Under the pieces are notes generated by a model, which worked only from the letters and a program-made list of their open reading frames with translations, was not told the DNA's origin and did no database searches. A stretch of 64,000 nucleotides of DNA from Rapana venosa. Taxonomy: Eukaryota > Mollusca > Gastropoda > Neogastropoda > Muricidae. The DNA is taken from NCBI GenBank assembly GCA_028751875.1, contig CM054143.1, forward strand, positions 62,217,667 through 62,281,666. The letters run 5' to 3'. This document shows, piece by piece, positions 1 through 13,080 of this stretch (the stretch's first letter is position 1; each line of letters opens with the position of its first letter). A program made the translations under genes and the position numbers.

Positions 1-635
1 CAGTGATGCCATTCTTGGCACGGTGCCTTCCATGCTTCATGTCTGCTTTGTGTTTGTAAAGCTTAAGTGAGCATACAGATTTTTTTTCTGCTTTTTTTTT
101 TTTTTTTTTGGTTAGGAAAAGCAATGTGCTGTTCTTTTTTTCACAAAATTTTTCCAGTTTTTTACTGTGATTCCAGCTTCCTGATTTTGTTTTAAAAGAA
201 AATTTTCAAGTTTTCAACACTTCAAAAGAGAAAAGTTTGGCATCAATGTATGTGCTGATTTATATTGCTGATCACCAGGATGTTGAAGAAAATGCAAAAT
301 ATGATAACTGTGCCTATTAGAAGTTTGTTCTCAAATGCAAGGAGATTTTCCATGCATGGATTAATTTTAAGAAAGCAAAAGTTATACTTTCTGCTGCACT
401 CAGTGCCATTGCAATTTCAGAATTTCACATGTCTGACAAAATGCCATGAGAAGATCAGAGTTGCTTACTGGTACGATTGTGGCATAGCAGGTCTGGTTTC
501 AGCTGTCTTCCCATGTTGCTATGCCAGTTGTTCATAAAATTCAGTTTTGGATTCTCAAAGGTTGGCAGCTATACCTGCATGCATGCACATTCATAATGCT
601 TGTACTGAGACCTATTCCTACTGCGCACCCTGCAA

Positions 636-808
636 CCCCCCCCCCCCCCCCCCCCCCATCCCCCCACACACACACACGCTCCTCTCTCTCTCTCTCTCTG
701 TCTCTGCCTCGCTCTCTCTCACACACACACACACACACACATAATGCATGCACATTCACACACATCTTCTTGGACACAATCCTACACTTTCAATTTCAGT
801 CTTGCGCA

Positions 809-906
<98 letters not shown>
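636..906. repeat. Poly-C, (CT)n and (CA)n compound microsatellite
   Basis: A run of about 22 C (636-657) leads into CACA and CTCT blocks (to about 742). After a short unique spacer, a long (CT)n tract runs from about 811 to 904 with one CCTCC interruption. It is pyrimidine-pure on one strand over nearly 100 bases, so it could form triplex DNA, but it sits inside a presumed intron with no other sign of function. Confidence 0.9.
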
Positions 907-907
<1 letters not shown>

Positions 908-1212
908 CTATCACTTACTCGCTCTCGTATAGCGGGATACAGGAAACATATATTTAGCCTTTCCTGTCAAATATTTCCTGAGAAGCCCCTTTGTCAGGCC
1001 ATAGTGATGGGTGATTGCCATTGTTTGGATGGAGCGCAGTTTGTTCATAAGGCCATGGTGTTGCGTTGGTGAATGCATTGTAAAGACACATTGTATTTGT
1101 TGTATCCATTCTTCTGCCTCTCTGAGTCTGCCTCTACTTATCCCACTCCACAACACAAATACACGCATGCATGTTTGTATACATAGGGGTATGCATGCAC
1201 AACCACTCTCAA

Positions 1213-1330
1213 GCACGCGTGCACGTGCACATACACACATACATATACACACACATACGCATACACACATACACACACATTATCCTTGAAATAAAAGAAT
1301 AAATAAATGAAAAATAAACACACACACAAG
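1213..1330 (+). repeat. (CA)n tract with a SINE family A tail
   Basis: An imperfect (CA)n/(CATA)n tract (1228-1280) is followed directly by ATTATCCTTGAAATAAAAG at 1279-1297. That is the 3' end shared by the tRNA-derived SINE here called family A (compare 36780-36817). A second CA tract follows at about 1318-1328. It is the remnant of a family A insertion reduced to its tail. Confidence 0.6.
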
Positions 1331-2684
1331 CATGCATGCGTGTAGCAGTATATTGGTTATTGATGCTTTTGCATACTGTATGGATGGGTTTAGGTCAGGA
1401 TAAGAATATAGATCATGGGCACAGACAGTATAAAAAGTTTTTGGCCATGAATTTTTCATGCTCTAGATGTCATGATGTACTAGATTTGTGACTGGGCGGG
1501 AGGGGGGTGGGGGGGGGGGGTTGTTGTTGGTTTGTTTGTTGTTTTTTATTTGGAGGAGGATATTTTCAAATTATTGTATGTTTTCAGATTTCAATGAAGA
1601 AAATGTGAAAAGAAGTTTGATTTAGTTTGCTTGAGAGAAGAAATATTAGGAAGAAAAGATGCCATGAAAAACATGTCTATTGTTGTGATGATTCTGTTCA
1701 TAGCCTAGTTTCATACAGTTGATCTACCAAGTTTCTACCTGTTTCTTTTTTCTTTCCTTTTTTTTATTTTTAAAATTTTAAATAACAAGCATCACTTTAT
1801 TTTTCTGTTGTAGAACAGCAACCCTTGCATTTCATGATATGTGAGAATGAAGAAACATCCTCCATGTAGCTGATGATATCCATGTCATTGGCAGTTTTCA
1901 AGTCACATTGATAGACATCTTTCGTTTCCCATACTCCAATTTCATCTTTGCTAAAACTTGATTTCTTTTTAAGATGCCTTCCTGGTTATTATCAACAGTG
2001 ATGTCAAAAAGCATACACAGCCCTCTAATTCAGAATTATATAGTTGTGATTTGTGAAAGAGTGATATATATACATGCCTAGCAGAGCTAAGGTATAAAAC
2101 CTAGTGCAAACTGGTAAATTATTTAAAAACTAGTACATTTTCCTGTAAGAAAACATTGTAAAAAATATTGTTATGAAAATTTGGCGATTGAGCATAACCA
2201 TTTCCCCTCTGAACAAACTTGGTTTTTGAAAAAGTGGTTTAAGCTCCTGAAGTTTTACACGTAAGATTAGGTGTTTTTGACATTTTTAAAATATTTTTTG
2301 AAAATGTTTTTATTTTGAGCTTTCCATCTTGAAAGTACAGTTTATTCAATATTAGCTATTCATTGTAATTTCTCCACTCCCATTTTTTTTTTTTTTTTTT
2401 TTGCTTTGGTATCCTCTTTAAAAACAAAAAAAGTATTAATTTGACTAATACACAAAGTATGTCAACTGAAGTTTAGACCACCAATTTTTGTGCGTGATGT
2501 CAAAAAGCTTTTGAGGGATGCTGAAGCTGTTAAAAAAAGATTGAGGGTTTAAAATTTGATATCATGAACTATGGGTTTGTTTGGTTTTTTGTTGTTGAAA
2601 GTTTGAAAAGTTTCATGTGTAACAAGAATGATCAGATTTGGTACTGAATTCACTCTGTGTAATTTAGATGCTTTAGATTACTGT

Positions 2685-3290
2685 ATGCAATACTTTAATG
2701 TTGTGAGTGGATGTATGGAGTGATAAACTGTATACATGCAATACCTTCATGTTGTCAGTGGATGTATGGAGTGATAAACTGTATGCATGCAATACCTTCA
2801 TGTTGTGAGTGGATGTATGGAGTGATAAACTGTATACATGCAATACCTTCATGTTGTCAGTGGATGAATGGAGTGATAAACTGTATGCATGCAATACCTT
2901 CATGTTGTCAGTGGATGTATGGAGTGATAAACTGTATACATGCAATACCTTCATGTTGTCAGTGGATGTATGGAGTGATAAACTGTATACATGCAATACC
3001 TTCATGTCAGTGGATGTATGGAGTGATAAACTGTATGCATGCAATACCTTCATGTTGTGAGTGGATACATGTAATGATGTATGGAGTGATAAACTGTATG
3101 CAATACCTTCATGTTGTGAGTGGATGTATGGAGTGATAAACTGTATTTATGCAATACCTTCATGTTGTGAGTGGATGTATGGAGTGATAAACTGTATGTG
3201 TGCAATACCTTCATGTTGTGAGTGGATGTATGGAGTGATAAACTGTATGTATGCAATACCTTCATGTTGTGAGTGGATACATGTATAGAG
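2685..3290. repeat. 51-bp minisatellite, about 11 units, in the Rab2 intron
   Basis: The motif GGATGTATGGAGTGATAAAC recurs at a 51-base step (starts near 2708, 2759, 2810, 2861, 2912, 2963), then at slightly uneven spacing (3011, 3075, 3122, 3173, 3224). Units differ at a few sites: the first five alternate between TATACATG and TATGCATG, and between TCAG and TGAG at the unit junction. Because 51 is divisible by 3, both strands stay open for over 100 codons, giving repetitive open frames that are not genes. The array ends about 70 bases before a Rab2 splice acceptor. Confidence 0.95.
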
Positions 3291-3312
3291 TGAGAGATTA
3301 AAAAAATAATAA

Positions 3313-4550
<1,238 letters not shown>

Positions 4551-4814
4551 TAAGACTTTTTTTTTATGCAAAGCATCATTCCACTTTCCTGGAAATCTTT
4601 CGGATGAGGCTACAAACTGATGTCCTTGTTGTGAATGCAGGCATAGTATTTGAAATCCCATCCACCTTTAGAAGAAGAGGAGGCCAGCTATGGCCAGTGG
4701 TATGGATGACACAGCATGCCCAGCATGCACCCTGCTTCCTGCAGAGGGGTGTGTTCCTCCAGGTTTGATTTGCCAGTGACAGGCTACATTATGCTATATA
4801 TATGCATACTACAC

Positions 4815-4930
4815 GTAGGGCCTGGGTTTGTCATCTCATCAGAAAGGCTAGTACCCAGACCACCAGTGATTATTTTGGTTTTGGTGTGATTGTATTTGAG
4901 TCCCAGCAGCGTCATCTAATTTAGGGACTG
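4815..4930 (-). mobile_element. Degenerate tRNA-derived SINE fragment, family D
   Basis: Read on the minus strand, the stretch carries GGTCTGGGTACTAGCC followed by a degraded GATGAGATGAC...CCCAGGCCC block. This matches the middle of the better-preserved family D element at 16145-16560. Head and tail are missing or unrecognisable. Confidence 0.6.
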
Positions 4931-5035
4931 GTTTCACTGAGGGTCTAACAGATGGGTAGGGGGTGAGGGTTGGACAGGATAAAAACATGGGACTTAAAGC
5001 ATGGATCTTTATTTTGTAGTTTATCTATTTAGATG

Positions 5036-5350
5036 CTTTTACTTTGAGGATGATGAATAAGCACTCATCCCCATGTGAATGCAGTTTAGTAAATTTTGTC
5101 AACCATTCCCACCAGCACACAATGGCTTACTCTTCTGAAAGGCAGATCAGGTTTTAAGGTGTGTGCAAGATGCTCTGCATGCATTTGCACATGGGACTTA
5201 AGTTTATAGTCTTATCTGAAGGACTTTTGAGGGAGTGGAATTGGCAGTGGTGTTAACTCCAGGAGAACAATACCCTTGAATGGGTGGTGGGTGGAATCCA
5301 GGCCGTCAGATCACAAGCACAATGCTCTAGCCACAGGACTGTCCTGTCCC
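5036..5350 (-). mobile_element. Near full-length tRNA-derived SINE, family A
   Basis: On the minus strand the element starts with a tRNA-like head around 5345 (GTGGCTAGAGCATTGTGCTT, then a B-box-like CCTGGATTCC). It continues with the body CTCCTGGAGTTAAC and GACTATAAACTTAAG and ends with ATCATCCTCAAAGTAAAA near 5036. The order matches the copy at 36489-36817. It is moderately decayed and sits in the last Rab2 intron, opposite to transcription. Confidence 0.8.
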
Positions 5351-5831
5351 CACTGGATTACTGCTAGACACTGTTATCATTATCATAGCAATGTTCAGTC
5401 ACAGAGGGAATGGACATATATTATGTATTTGTTTATATGCTCTTTCTGCTGTTAAGGTAGGGTGGACAGTGTCCAGTGCATGGAAGAAAAGTCATCTAGA
5501 CTGGGTACACTTGAGTGGTGTAAAATGGTCCTTGAATTTCCAGAATTTGTGACTGTTGTCCTTGAAGAGGGCTCAGTACCTTCTTTAAGTAACAACAAGC
5601 TTTTACACACCTGTGTTTATATGTATATCTGTATTGTTTCTGCTAGTAGATCCCTTGAATCCTTGCATTTTTACCAACGGACTTCATGTTCAACACAACA
5701 ATTAGTTTTAAAATACATTATGTAAAACAAAAACTTTTTTTTAAGTATGGTCATGTTGACAGGGCACTAGACACAACAACGATCATAATTATTTAATAAA
5801 CATAGACGTGTATGTGTGGTGGTGTTGACAG

Positions 5832-5927
5832 GCCAACGGCATCAAGATCGGGCCCCAGCACTCTCCAACCAATCAGAACATGCCGTCAGGGGGCGGCGGG
5901 GGGAGCCAGGGTGGTGGCTGCTGCTGA
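5832..5927 (+). CDS. RAB2A: Rab2 C-terminal exon with double-cysteine prenylation motif
   Basis: The exon encodes 31 residues beginning ANGIKIGPQHSPTNQ and ending GSQGGGCC, followed by TGA at 5925-5927. The AG acceptor is at 5830-5831. The terminal Cys-Cys is the geranylgeranylation site that anchors Rab2 to membranes. With the 62 residues expected upstream, the assembled protein would be 212 residues, the same length as vertebrate RAB2A as I recall it. The hypervariable tail is glycine-rich, so this exon is less conserved than the G-domain exons, as is usual for Rabs. Confidence 0.96.
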   Translation, partial: ANGIKIGPQHSPTNQNMPSGGGGGSQGGGCC

Positions 5928-7508
5928 AGGGAGGAAGGAAGGAAGGAAGGAAAGGAGGAAGTGCAAGTGGACGGAGGACAGTGGCTCTGCTCTGAGGAGG
6001 AGGAGGAGGCATGCTGCAGAGGCAGGGACAAGACCAAGCTGTCATTCTCTCTCTACCTTTTCCTTTTTCCTTTTTATAACAAGCTGTCAGTCTTGAAATA
6101 TTTGTTCAGTCTTTTCATTTTAAACTGATTCTATGTCTCTGCTCTTCTTCTTTTTTTTCTCTCCATCTCTTCTCACTCACGTTTTTAACTTCAAGGCTCT
6201 ATCATTTTACTCTCTGACTACCTTGTAATTTTTTTTTGTAGGGAAGTTTTTGTTTTGTATCTTTTCCATGTCTCCTTTTCATTCGTGTCCCGATTTTTGA
6301 GTGTGTGTGTTTTAGGTTATTTGCATTTTGATAGGGCTTTATTATCTTTTGTCTTTTTTTTTTTAATGTCTCTTCTCTTTCCTGACCTGATTTCTTATCA
6401 TGTGTTGAAAGAAAGCTAGGTATTAAGCTAGTCAAAAGGTGCCAGTTATTTAAAGTAGATATAAAAGAAAGTCATGTAGGTATGATTGTTTGATATTGAA
6501 GATTTTTTTCTTTCTTTCTTTGAGTCTCAGAAGTACAGAAGTTCAAGCAATAGATTTTTTTTTCTCATGTGTGTGTTTTCTCATATGGGTATGCATACAT
6601 TTTGTTTTTGTTATATTTTCTACAAGACCAAAAAAAATCCAAAAAACAAAAGTTGACATTTACAGGAAACTAATCAATCGAAATTTGGCCTTCAGCACAA
6701 AAAGGAAAAAAGTGTCCATAAAGATTATTTCTGGTCCTCAGCCCTGTCTGATCTTTATATAATTAACCAGATAGAATCACCATCAGCTGGCCAGGGTGGT
6801 GTCTTGAAGTCTGAGGGTTCACCCTTCAGGGGCAGATGCACAAAGGCCCTGGTAGATAGTGGCGTACAGAAAGTTGCTGTGGAATAGTCATAGGTGCTTT
6901 AGGTGTATCTCCATTCCTTTTTTTTTATCATCACAGTTTTATATATAGTGTGTTATGGTGGGTTTTTTTTTTTTAAAAGACTGAAACTTAAAAAAATTAA
7001 TTTTAAAAAAGTTGTGAATAAGTGAACTAGAGAATTACAAATAGTGATTAGAACACTTATGGATGCCAAGTCATACGTAATGTTAGAATTGGTTTTCATG
7101 TACTGACTTGGATTTTTAGTGAGAATTTTTCCTACCATGTCTTGTAAGGTTTTGAGGCCATGAAATTTCTTTTTTTATGTAAAAATCAGTTTTGTTACAG
7201 GCTTTTAACAAAAATTTGGAAAATTTACTAATCTCAGCATTGTTGTGACCAGTTTTCTATGGTTAAAAGAATTAGTTTTGCCAGATTTGTGGGAATGGAC
7301 GTTATATTCATATTCATCAGCACTTAGAAACTGGCTGCTTTGTTAGTAATCTTTTTTTTTATGCTAGAATTTGTGATAATTAAGCTCTTGAAATTTTGAG
7401 GCGCAAAACACCCATCACAAACAGCTGACTGTAGAGAAAGAAAGTGGCAATTCTTTTGAAGTTTAGAAATGTGTTGTCTGATTCAGTCACCAGCCTTTGC
7501 CTTTTTTA

Positions 7509-7572
<64 letters not shown>

Positions 7573-10500
7573 CCTTACGTTTGGTTTTTTTCTTTGCATC
7601 CTGTGGAAGCTGTTTTTGGTTTTTTTGGTGATCTATATACCATTGTGTTTGTTGTGAATTTCACCACCAAGCTCCCATCTGAAATATGAATTACTGTAAC
7701 CATACATCGTTTTTGTGTGTTTGTTTGCTTTTGTTTGTACATCTTACTGTACAAGTTTATGCCCTGTTTTGTCAAAAGATAAGAAAAGAATGGAGTAGTA
7801 TCAAATCATGTGATACAAGTGTACCCTAAGATACCTAGACGTACCAGACAGACTGTATGGAGAACTTTTCATCACCTGGATGTGAATAATGTCTAATTAC
7901 TGTTCCAGCTAGTATCTTCATGCTACTGCAGATTGGTTTATTTATAATTATCTGGCAGAGGATGGAGTATGTTTGGAGCAACAAGACATTTCCCATGTTG
8001 GGTACTTGATATTGTTTCTGTGAATTGCTTATCATCGTGCAAATTTGTAAATTCATGTGCATCTTAATTTCCTTCTTTTTTTTTTCTTTTTTTTTTTCTT
8101 TTTTTTTTTTGGCTATGGTTGTGTTAATGATTGTATGGAAGTGTACATGAATTGTGCGCTTGAGGGCTGTTGTTGTTGTTGTTTTTCTTTTTCTTTGTGA
8201 ATCTGAAGGTTAATTGTTAAAAGGGGTAGATAAGTCATTTTTCGATCTCATAAGATGACTTTAAGATAGTATAAACTATGTAACAAGGTCAGAGTAGTGG
8301 ACAAATTATGCTTGCGAGTTGAAGGGTGAAACTTGAGACATGCGTATCTTGGGTTCTGGCACTGATTCTGTCATCGAAGAACGCTGCTCAGGTCTGATGT
8401 GGAGCGCTTGGCGTCAACAGTAGATAGACCCTTGTCAGACATTTCACAGACTGGCCATAGCTCGAATGTGTTCTTTCCATGGTGATTTGAACCATGCTGA
8501 AATCACCAGTCATGGACAGAAAATCTGTTGCTATCAAATGGAATGTACACACAGTTTGGTTGTATTGCAAGATCCAGAAAATAATGTCTTCCTTAAAAAT
8601 ATTTTACAACTTACTTTCGTGGAGGGCAAAAAATCTAGTTGACTTTTCAGGGGTTACTTCAATAGTTGATTGTTAATTTTTTTTTTTTTTTAAAGCAATG
8701 TTGACATGATTAAATAACATTGAACTCAATATTCTTTTTCTTAATGAATATTTCCAGAATAGAGAAAATACTTCTACCTGCCATTCCTTTAAAGATATGA
8801 ATAATTTTTTAAAAATTAATTATTTAGCCAAAAATATGAATAATTTAGTTGTTTTTTTTAACCCACAAATTTTGATAAATTCTTCAATAAGTATTGCCAT
8901 AGTTTGGAAACAAGACCTTAAAAGATAGAAGAAACAGAAATCAGTTTGTGTGCAAAAAGAAACAGAAGTGCTCTCTTTGTGTGCTGTATAACCACTTGTC
9001 AGTGCATTCCACTATGGGCAAGGTGTGGAACAGTCTTTTCTGTATGTATGTGTGTATGTGTGCTGCCTGTGTATGTATGGTTGCTTGGTGGGGAGAAGTG
9101 TGGGTGAGTTTGTTACGAAAAGAAGAATTGTGCTTTGGCCCATGTTACTGATGTGCAATACTGCCATGACTAGTGAGTGTTGACAGCTGCTTGTTCCCCC
9201 CCCCCCCCCCTTTTTTCTGTTGTTGGGTTTCTCTGTTTGATCTAGTTTGTATTGGGTATGGTTGGTCATGTTTCAATTTGCCTTTTTTTCCTTCTGTGAT
9301 TTGGATGAGTACATTTGTAATACTAGCCATAAATGTTATTTTGTAAGGGTTGTTTTTTCTTGACTTTTTTACGGTTGGACAAATTTTGAATCTTAAAAAT
9401 GTGCTTTTTTTTTCTTTTGGTGGTTGTTATATTTTTAGGAAAGGGCGGAAGTTCTTGAAATCATGGCTGATTTGCAGAATTCTGTTCTTCATAAACAGAA
9501 AGGAAAGATTTGCAGAATCTGATCTGTTTAAGAAACGTAGTTCATTAATTGATGAGGAAAAAACCCTATCATATGAATTTCACTCCATTTCTCTGTTACC
9601 CCATTTCTTTCCATGCACTTACTACATCTGTCTATTTGATTGAAAACATTGGTCACTTTCACCCATGCATTTTAAAAGCTTGCAATAAAAACAAACTGTT
9701 GCTCTGGGTTTGTTTTTTTCTTCTAGTGCACATTAAGCCTCTCTTGCAAAAAAACAACAACAAAACCACCACCTCCAAAAAAGATATAATAAATGTTGGG
9801 GGAAAAAAGGATCAGGAAGAATAAGAAGAAAAACTACAGAGAAAGGTCTTTTGTTTTTGTTTCTTGGCGACTTGAAGTGATAAAAGGTGGGAGCTAGATA
9901 GTGTTCTTTGCAGGAAGTGAAATTGTTTAGAATTTTAAGTTGTGTGTAAGTGAATAGATTGGTGTTGTGGCAAATTTTCCTGTGTAACTCCAGATGTATC
10001 ATTTGACTTAACTTCAACCCAGGAATGCTTATAGGGGTGAATGTTCTGTATTCTGCATGATCGGTGGATGAGTGAAATCAATATTCAGTTGTTGATGTTG
10101 AAAACATTGCACCGTCGTGTAAGTTTTGACACGTTATCGATTTCACTGGCACTTATGACTTTAGTATGTCCATTTATTCAGCACATGCTGATTTCAGCAG
10201 TTTGTAAATCAAATGCTTGTCAGTCTTTTTTTTTTTCATGCAAGTTACGATGTAACATTCTCAGCTTTCTTCCATTATTCTCTATTTCATTCCCATCCAT
10301 TTTTAAAAATCTTCATGATGAACAACAGTCATGCATGCCTCTTTTCAGTGAATTTTAGAGTCCCTTACGCTAAGCCCTTTTGGGGGGTGCTTTTCTTTTT
10401 ATTACTATTATTACTTATGTTTTATTATTATCTATGTTTTTCAGTTGATAACACCTTTTTTGCTGTGCCAAAAACGAACCGTTAATAAAAGAAGGAAGAA

Positions 10501-11470
10501 GAATACATAAGAATTGTATATATTTTGGCCAGCAGCTCTTAAAAACAGAACCGTTAGTTTGCTGTCAACAGCTCTTGAAACAGAAGAGGGCCATTTCAGT
10601 TTATAACGTCAAAGTTCATAAATAACATAGAAGAAAAAGACATTGTCTTCGCAGAAGACCACTGTCCAACTCTCTCAGAAGCTTCTTTCTTCTGCTTCAT
10701 TAGGGCTGAAATGTGCAGTTCTTCTTTGGAAAGGGAGGTGTGCAAAACCAGACAAAAGTAGCACAGTTAAGTTGTCATCTACACAACACAATGTAGTAAA
10801 TTTCTGTAGTGCAAAACCTGCAGTTTCAGATTAGCATCTTTGGTATGAGGTGCAGAGTGTGAAATTAATCAAGTCAGTTGTGATCTGTTTTTATTAGTGG
10901 TAATTTCTTCACTGCATTGTGTAGAACAAGTCTGATACCCTAAAACAAAGCTTCATAATAACTGTGCTTTTGCAGACAGTAAAGTGTGTTGATTATACAA
11001 ACACAGTAAACTCATAGGGCTTTTATTTATATTTATAAATAACTTCTTTTTTGTGTGTTTAATTTCATGCATAATTAATTTCAGTTGGGTGTTTTTTTTA
11101 CAGTATTTACCCCTTTTGGTTTTTCTGTATGTTATCTGTCTTATCAATAATTATGTTAAACATTTTTTAGTGAAATTGGTATAGATTGTTCCGCAATTTT
11201 TTCTAATTTACACATGTAGTAGTTACTTTAAATAAAAATTCTGTCCATGTTTTGAAACTGGACAAATTGTCCATATACTTCATTGATGCATTGACACACA
11301 TTGCAGAGCATTTGTTGTCTGAATTGCGCCGTTTTGAGAGGATATCGTTCAGTGTACATGGACATACTTGTTCAATGTCATTATGTGTGTGGTCCATGTA
11401 TTAACGTACATGTTCTGTGTATCGTAGTTAACCACCAGATTGACAGGACTCTGTGACCTGATGTTCTGGC
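5928..11470 (+). other. AT-rich stretch after the Rab2 stop; candidate long 3' UTR
   Basis: No coding exon is recognisable in these 5.5 kb on either strand. It contains purine blocks just after the stop (GGAA/GGAGGA repeats at about 5930-6010), a (CT)n tract at 7508-7567, T-runs at 8075-8111 and a C-run at 9197-9210, but no clear SINE. The absence of SINEs contrasts with everything from 12 kb onwards and fits transcribed UTR, but a shorter UTR followed by intergenic DNA is equally possible. RNA-seq coverage would decide. Confidence 0.4.
7508..7567. repeat. (CT)n microsatellite
   Basis: An almost pure CT dinucleotide tract of about 60 bases with two CTGTCT interruptions. Confidence 0.9.
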
Positions 11471-11515
11471 AATAAAGAGGGTTGTCATGATTGGCTTGGT
11501 GGTGTGTGGCTGTAT
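11471..11515 (+). terminator. Candidate polyadenylation signal with GT-rich downstream element
   Basis: A canonical AATAAA at 11471-11476 is followed 15-45 bases later by a GT-rich segment (TTGGTGGTGTGTGGCTG), the usual arrangement of a cleavage/polyadenylation site. It is the best candidate 3' end for the Rab2 transcript in the window, 5.5 kb after the stop. Other AATAAA hexamers (for example near 9684 and 10483) lack such a clear GT-rich follower. Confidence 0.4.
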
Positions 11516-12009
11516 GTACATGTATGAATTCATGAATGAATGTTGGTGTATGTTTCAGCCTTGTTTAGTGCACACATCATCTGCTTTCTTAGACACTCTG
11601 TAAATATAGTTCACTATCTCTCACTGCCTCTCTGTCTCTGTGTGTATGTGTGGGTGTGTCTCTTTCTCTCTTTGTGAGGAATGTCAACACAAAATTGAAT
11701 TTTTCAGGCAGTGTCTCCTGGGGAACTTAAACCTGGCAGAGCTGGGTATATTCATGTTTCTGGAATCCTCCGCATGCTGACTTGAATTACAGGATCTTTA
11801 CCATGCGCATCTCATCTTCTACATGCAGTATGTCAAAGGACTGAAGGCACTCGCAGGTCCAATAGACACCATCCGCTAGCTTGCAGCAGAAGACTACAGG
11901 AAAGCTGTGAAGCTAGAGCACAAAAGTGCCAACAGATAAGACAACCAGAAAAAAATGTCAAGAAAAAGAACGGAAAATGAACATGCAAATGCCAGAGAGA
12001 CCAAGAAAA
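11516..12009. other. Intergenic stretch without recognised features
   Basis: Contains short GT- and CT-rich segments (about 11625-11670) but no gene or repeat family that I recognise. Confidence 0.5.
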
Positions 12010-12191
12010 AGTAATGCATGCTCTATTCATGTCTATCACACTTCAATCCCATGGGTCTATGAAGTCGTGGGTTCGAATATTGGTGGCATCTGGTAAATGA
12101 AGAATGAGGATCTTTACGATCTCCCAGGTCAACTTCAAGTGCAGACCTGCTATGCGCTAGTGCATGAATTCCCCTCATGTATATATACACA
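12010..12191 (+). mobile_element. 5' half of a SINE family C element, interrupted by another SINE
   Basis: A tRNA-like head with the B-box-like GTGGGTTCGAATATTGGT (12068-12085) is followed by GATCTTTACGATCTCCCAGG and a family C body. It breaks off at ATATACACA (12183-12191). The rest of the same element resumes at 12488. Other family C copies (39515-39790, 20640-20880) show the two halves were once continuous. Confidence 0.75.
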
Positions 12192-12487
12192 AGGGGACAG
12201 GATAGCTCAGTGGTCGGAGCACTCACTTTCCCCCTGCCAAGGTTAAGCAGCATCGAGCGTGGTTACCAGTTGGATGGGTGACTGCTTGTGTGCCTTGGCT
12301 TTAATACAGTCCCCCAGTTCACCCAGCTGTAAATGGGTACCTGCCTCTTAAAGGGTCAGGGAAGGCAAAGCAGCGAGGGAGAGGAGATGGGCGCCGCCCT
12401 CAATATGCTGGCCCTAGAGAAGTGAAGTCTCTTGACGCCTCGCTCCCCTACGACCTTATAGGTTATGGGACACCTTTATCTTTTTCA
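12192..12487 (+). mobile_element. 5S-rRNA-like SINE, nested insertion with 9-bp target duplication
   Basis: At 12239-12290 the sequence follows the internal promoter region of 5S rRNA in order: an A-box-like GGTTAAGCAGCATCGAG, an intermediate element GGTTACC and a C-box-like TTGGATGGGTGACTGC. Before it lies a tRNA-like GATAGCTCAGTGGTCGGAGC (12201-12220) in place of the 5S 5' end. After it comes about 190 bases of non-RNA body, including CCCAGCTGTAAATGGGTACC. The element is flanked by ATATACACA at 12183-12191 and 12488-12496 and splits a family C SINE. RNA polymerase III would be expected to transcribe an intact member. 5S-derived SINEs (SINE3 class) are known; this assignment is by eye. Confidence 0.78.
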
Positions 12488-12690
12488 ATATACACATGCA
12501 GAAGATCAAATATGCATGTTAAAGATCCCATAATTCATGTCAGCATATGGTGGGTTATGGAAACACAAATGTACCCAGCATACATCCTTGAAGTTGAAAT
12601 GCGGCGACCTTAATAGTGGGAAAAAATATTGGCAATGGCAAAATCTCACCTTTGGTAAACCTCGCAGCTTTAGCTAAAGAACAACAAACA
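12488..12690 (+). mobile_element. 3' half of the interrupted SINE family C element
   Basis: Begins with the second copy of the ATATACACA duplication, then AAAGATCCCATAATTCATG, ACCCAGCATACATCC and the family C tail CTCACCTTTGGTAAACCTC, ending in an A/C-rich AACAACAAACAAA tail near 12680. It continues the element broken at 12191. Confidence 0.75.
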
Positions 12691-13080
12691 AATGTCTATG
12701 ACAATAGCGGTAGGAAAACAAAGATTCCCACTTCAGTGCCTCTTGGCCTACGTATGTGATTACTCAACAGTAGTTAATGGAAAACTGAAATTCTTACCTA
12801 GAGAAAATAAGGCACTGGCAGCCTGCACTTCAAGTTGTCTCAGGAGATCCTAAAAATCCCCACTCTTAATACATCTAAAACTGCTGCTAAGATTCAAACT
12901 TCTGATTTCATGGACTCAAGAATTGAAGGCATGTGGTCTCAGCTATAGCATCTGCATTCATTTAGCTTACAAAAAAGAACTGGGGACCACACGAAACCCT
13001 GCCAACATTCCACAGAAAAAACCGCTCTTACAGTGAAACAAATACACTGGAAAACAGAACAACAATTTGAAAGGGTCACC
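12691..13080. other. Intergenic stretch without recognised features
   Basis: I see no gene, tandem repeat or SINE core in these 390 bases. Confidence 0.5.

Larger units (their letters stand above)
1..2684. other. Intronic sequence upstream of the first visible Rab2 exon
   Basis: No exon is recognisable here on either strand. Given the reading frame of the exon at 3364, this is most simply the 3' part of a Rab2 intron of at least 3.3 kb. It is AT-rich, with T and A homopolymers (for example near 91-110 and 2383-2402), a G-run near 1502-1520 and the microsatellites listed separately. Open frames here consist of CT/CA repeat translated as Ser-Leu or His-Thr runs and are not genes. Confidence 0.5.

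Noticed and set aside
547..957. Open frames rich in Ser-Leu, His-Thr or Pro
   Set aside because: They are translations of (CT)n, (CA)n and poly-C microsatellites; no conserved protein feature.
2673..3288. Repetitive 60-140-codon open frames on both strands
   Set aside because: They arise because the 51-bp minisatellite unit is divisible by three; no start context, splice structure or known domain.
12192..12487. A genuine 5S rRNA gene
   Set aside because: Only the internal promoter half resembles 5S; the 5' part is tRNA-like and the 3' part is non-RNA body with target-site duplications outside.
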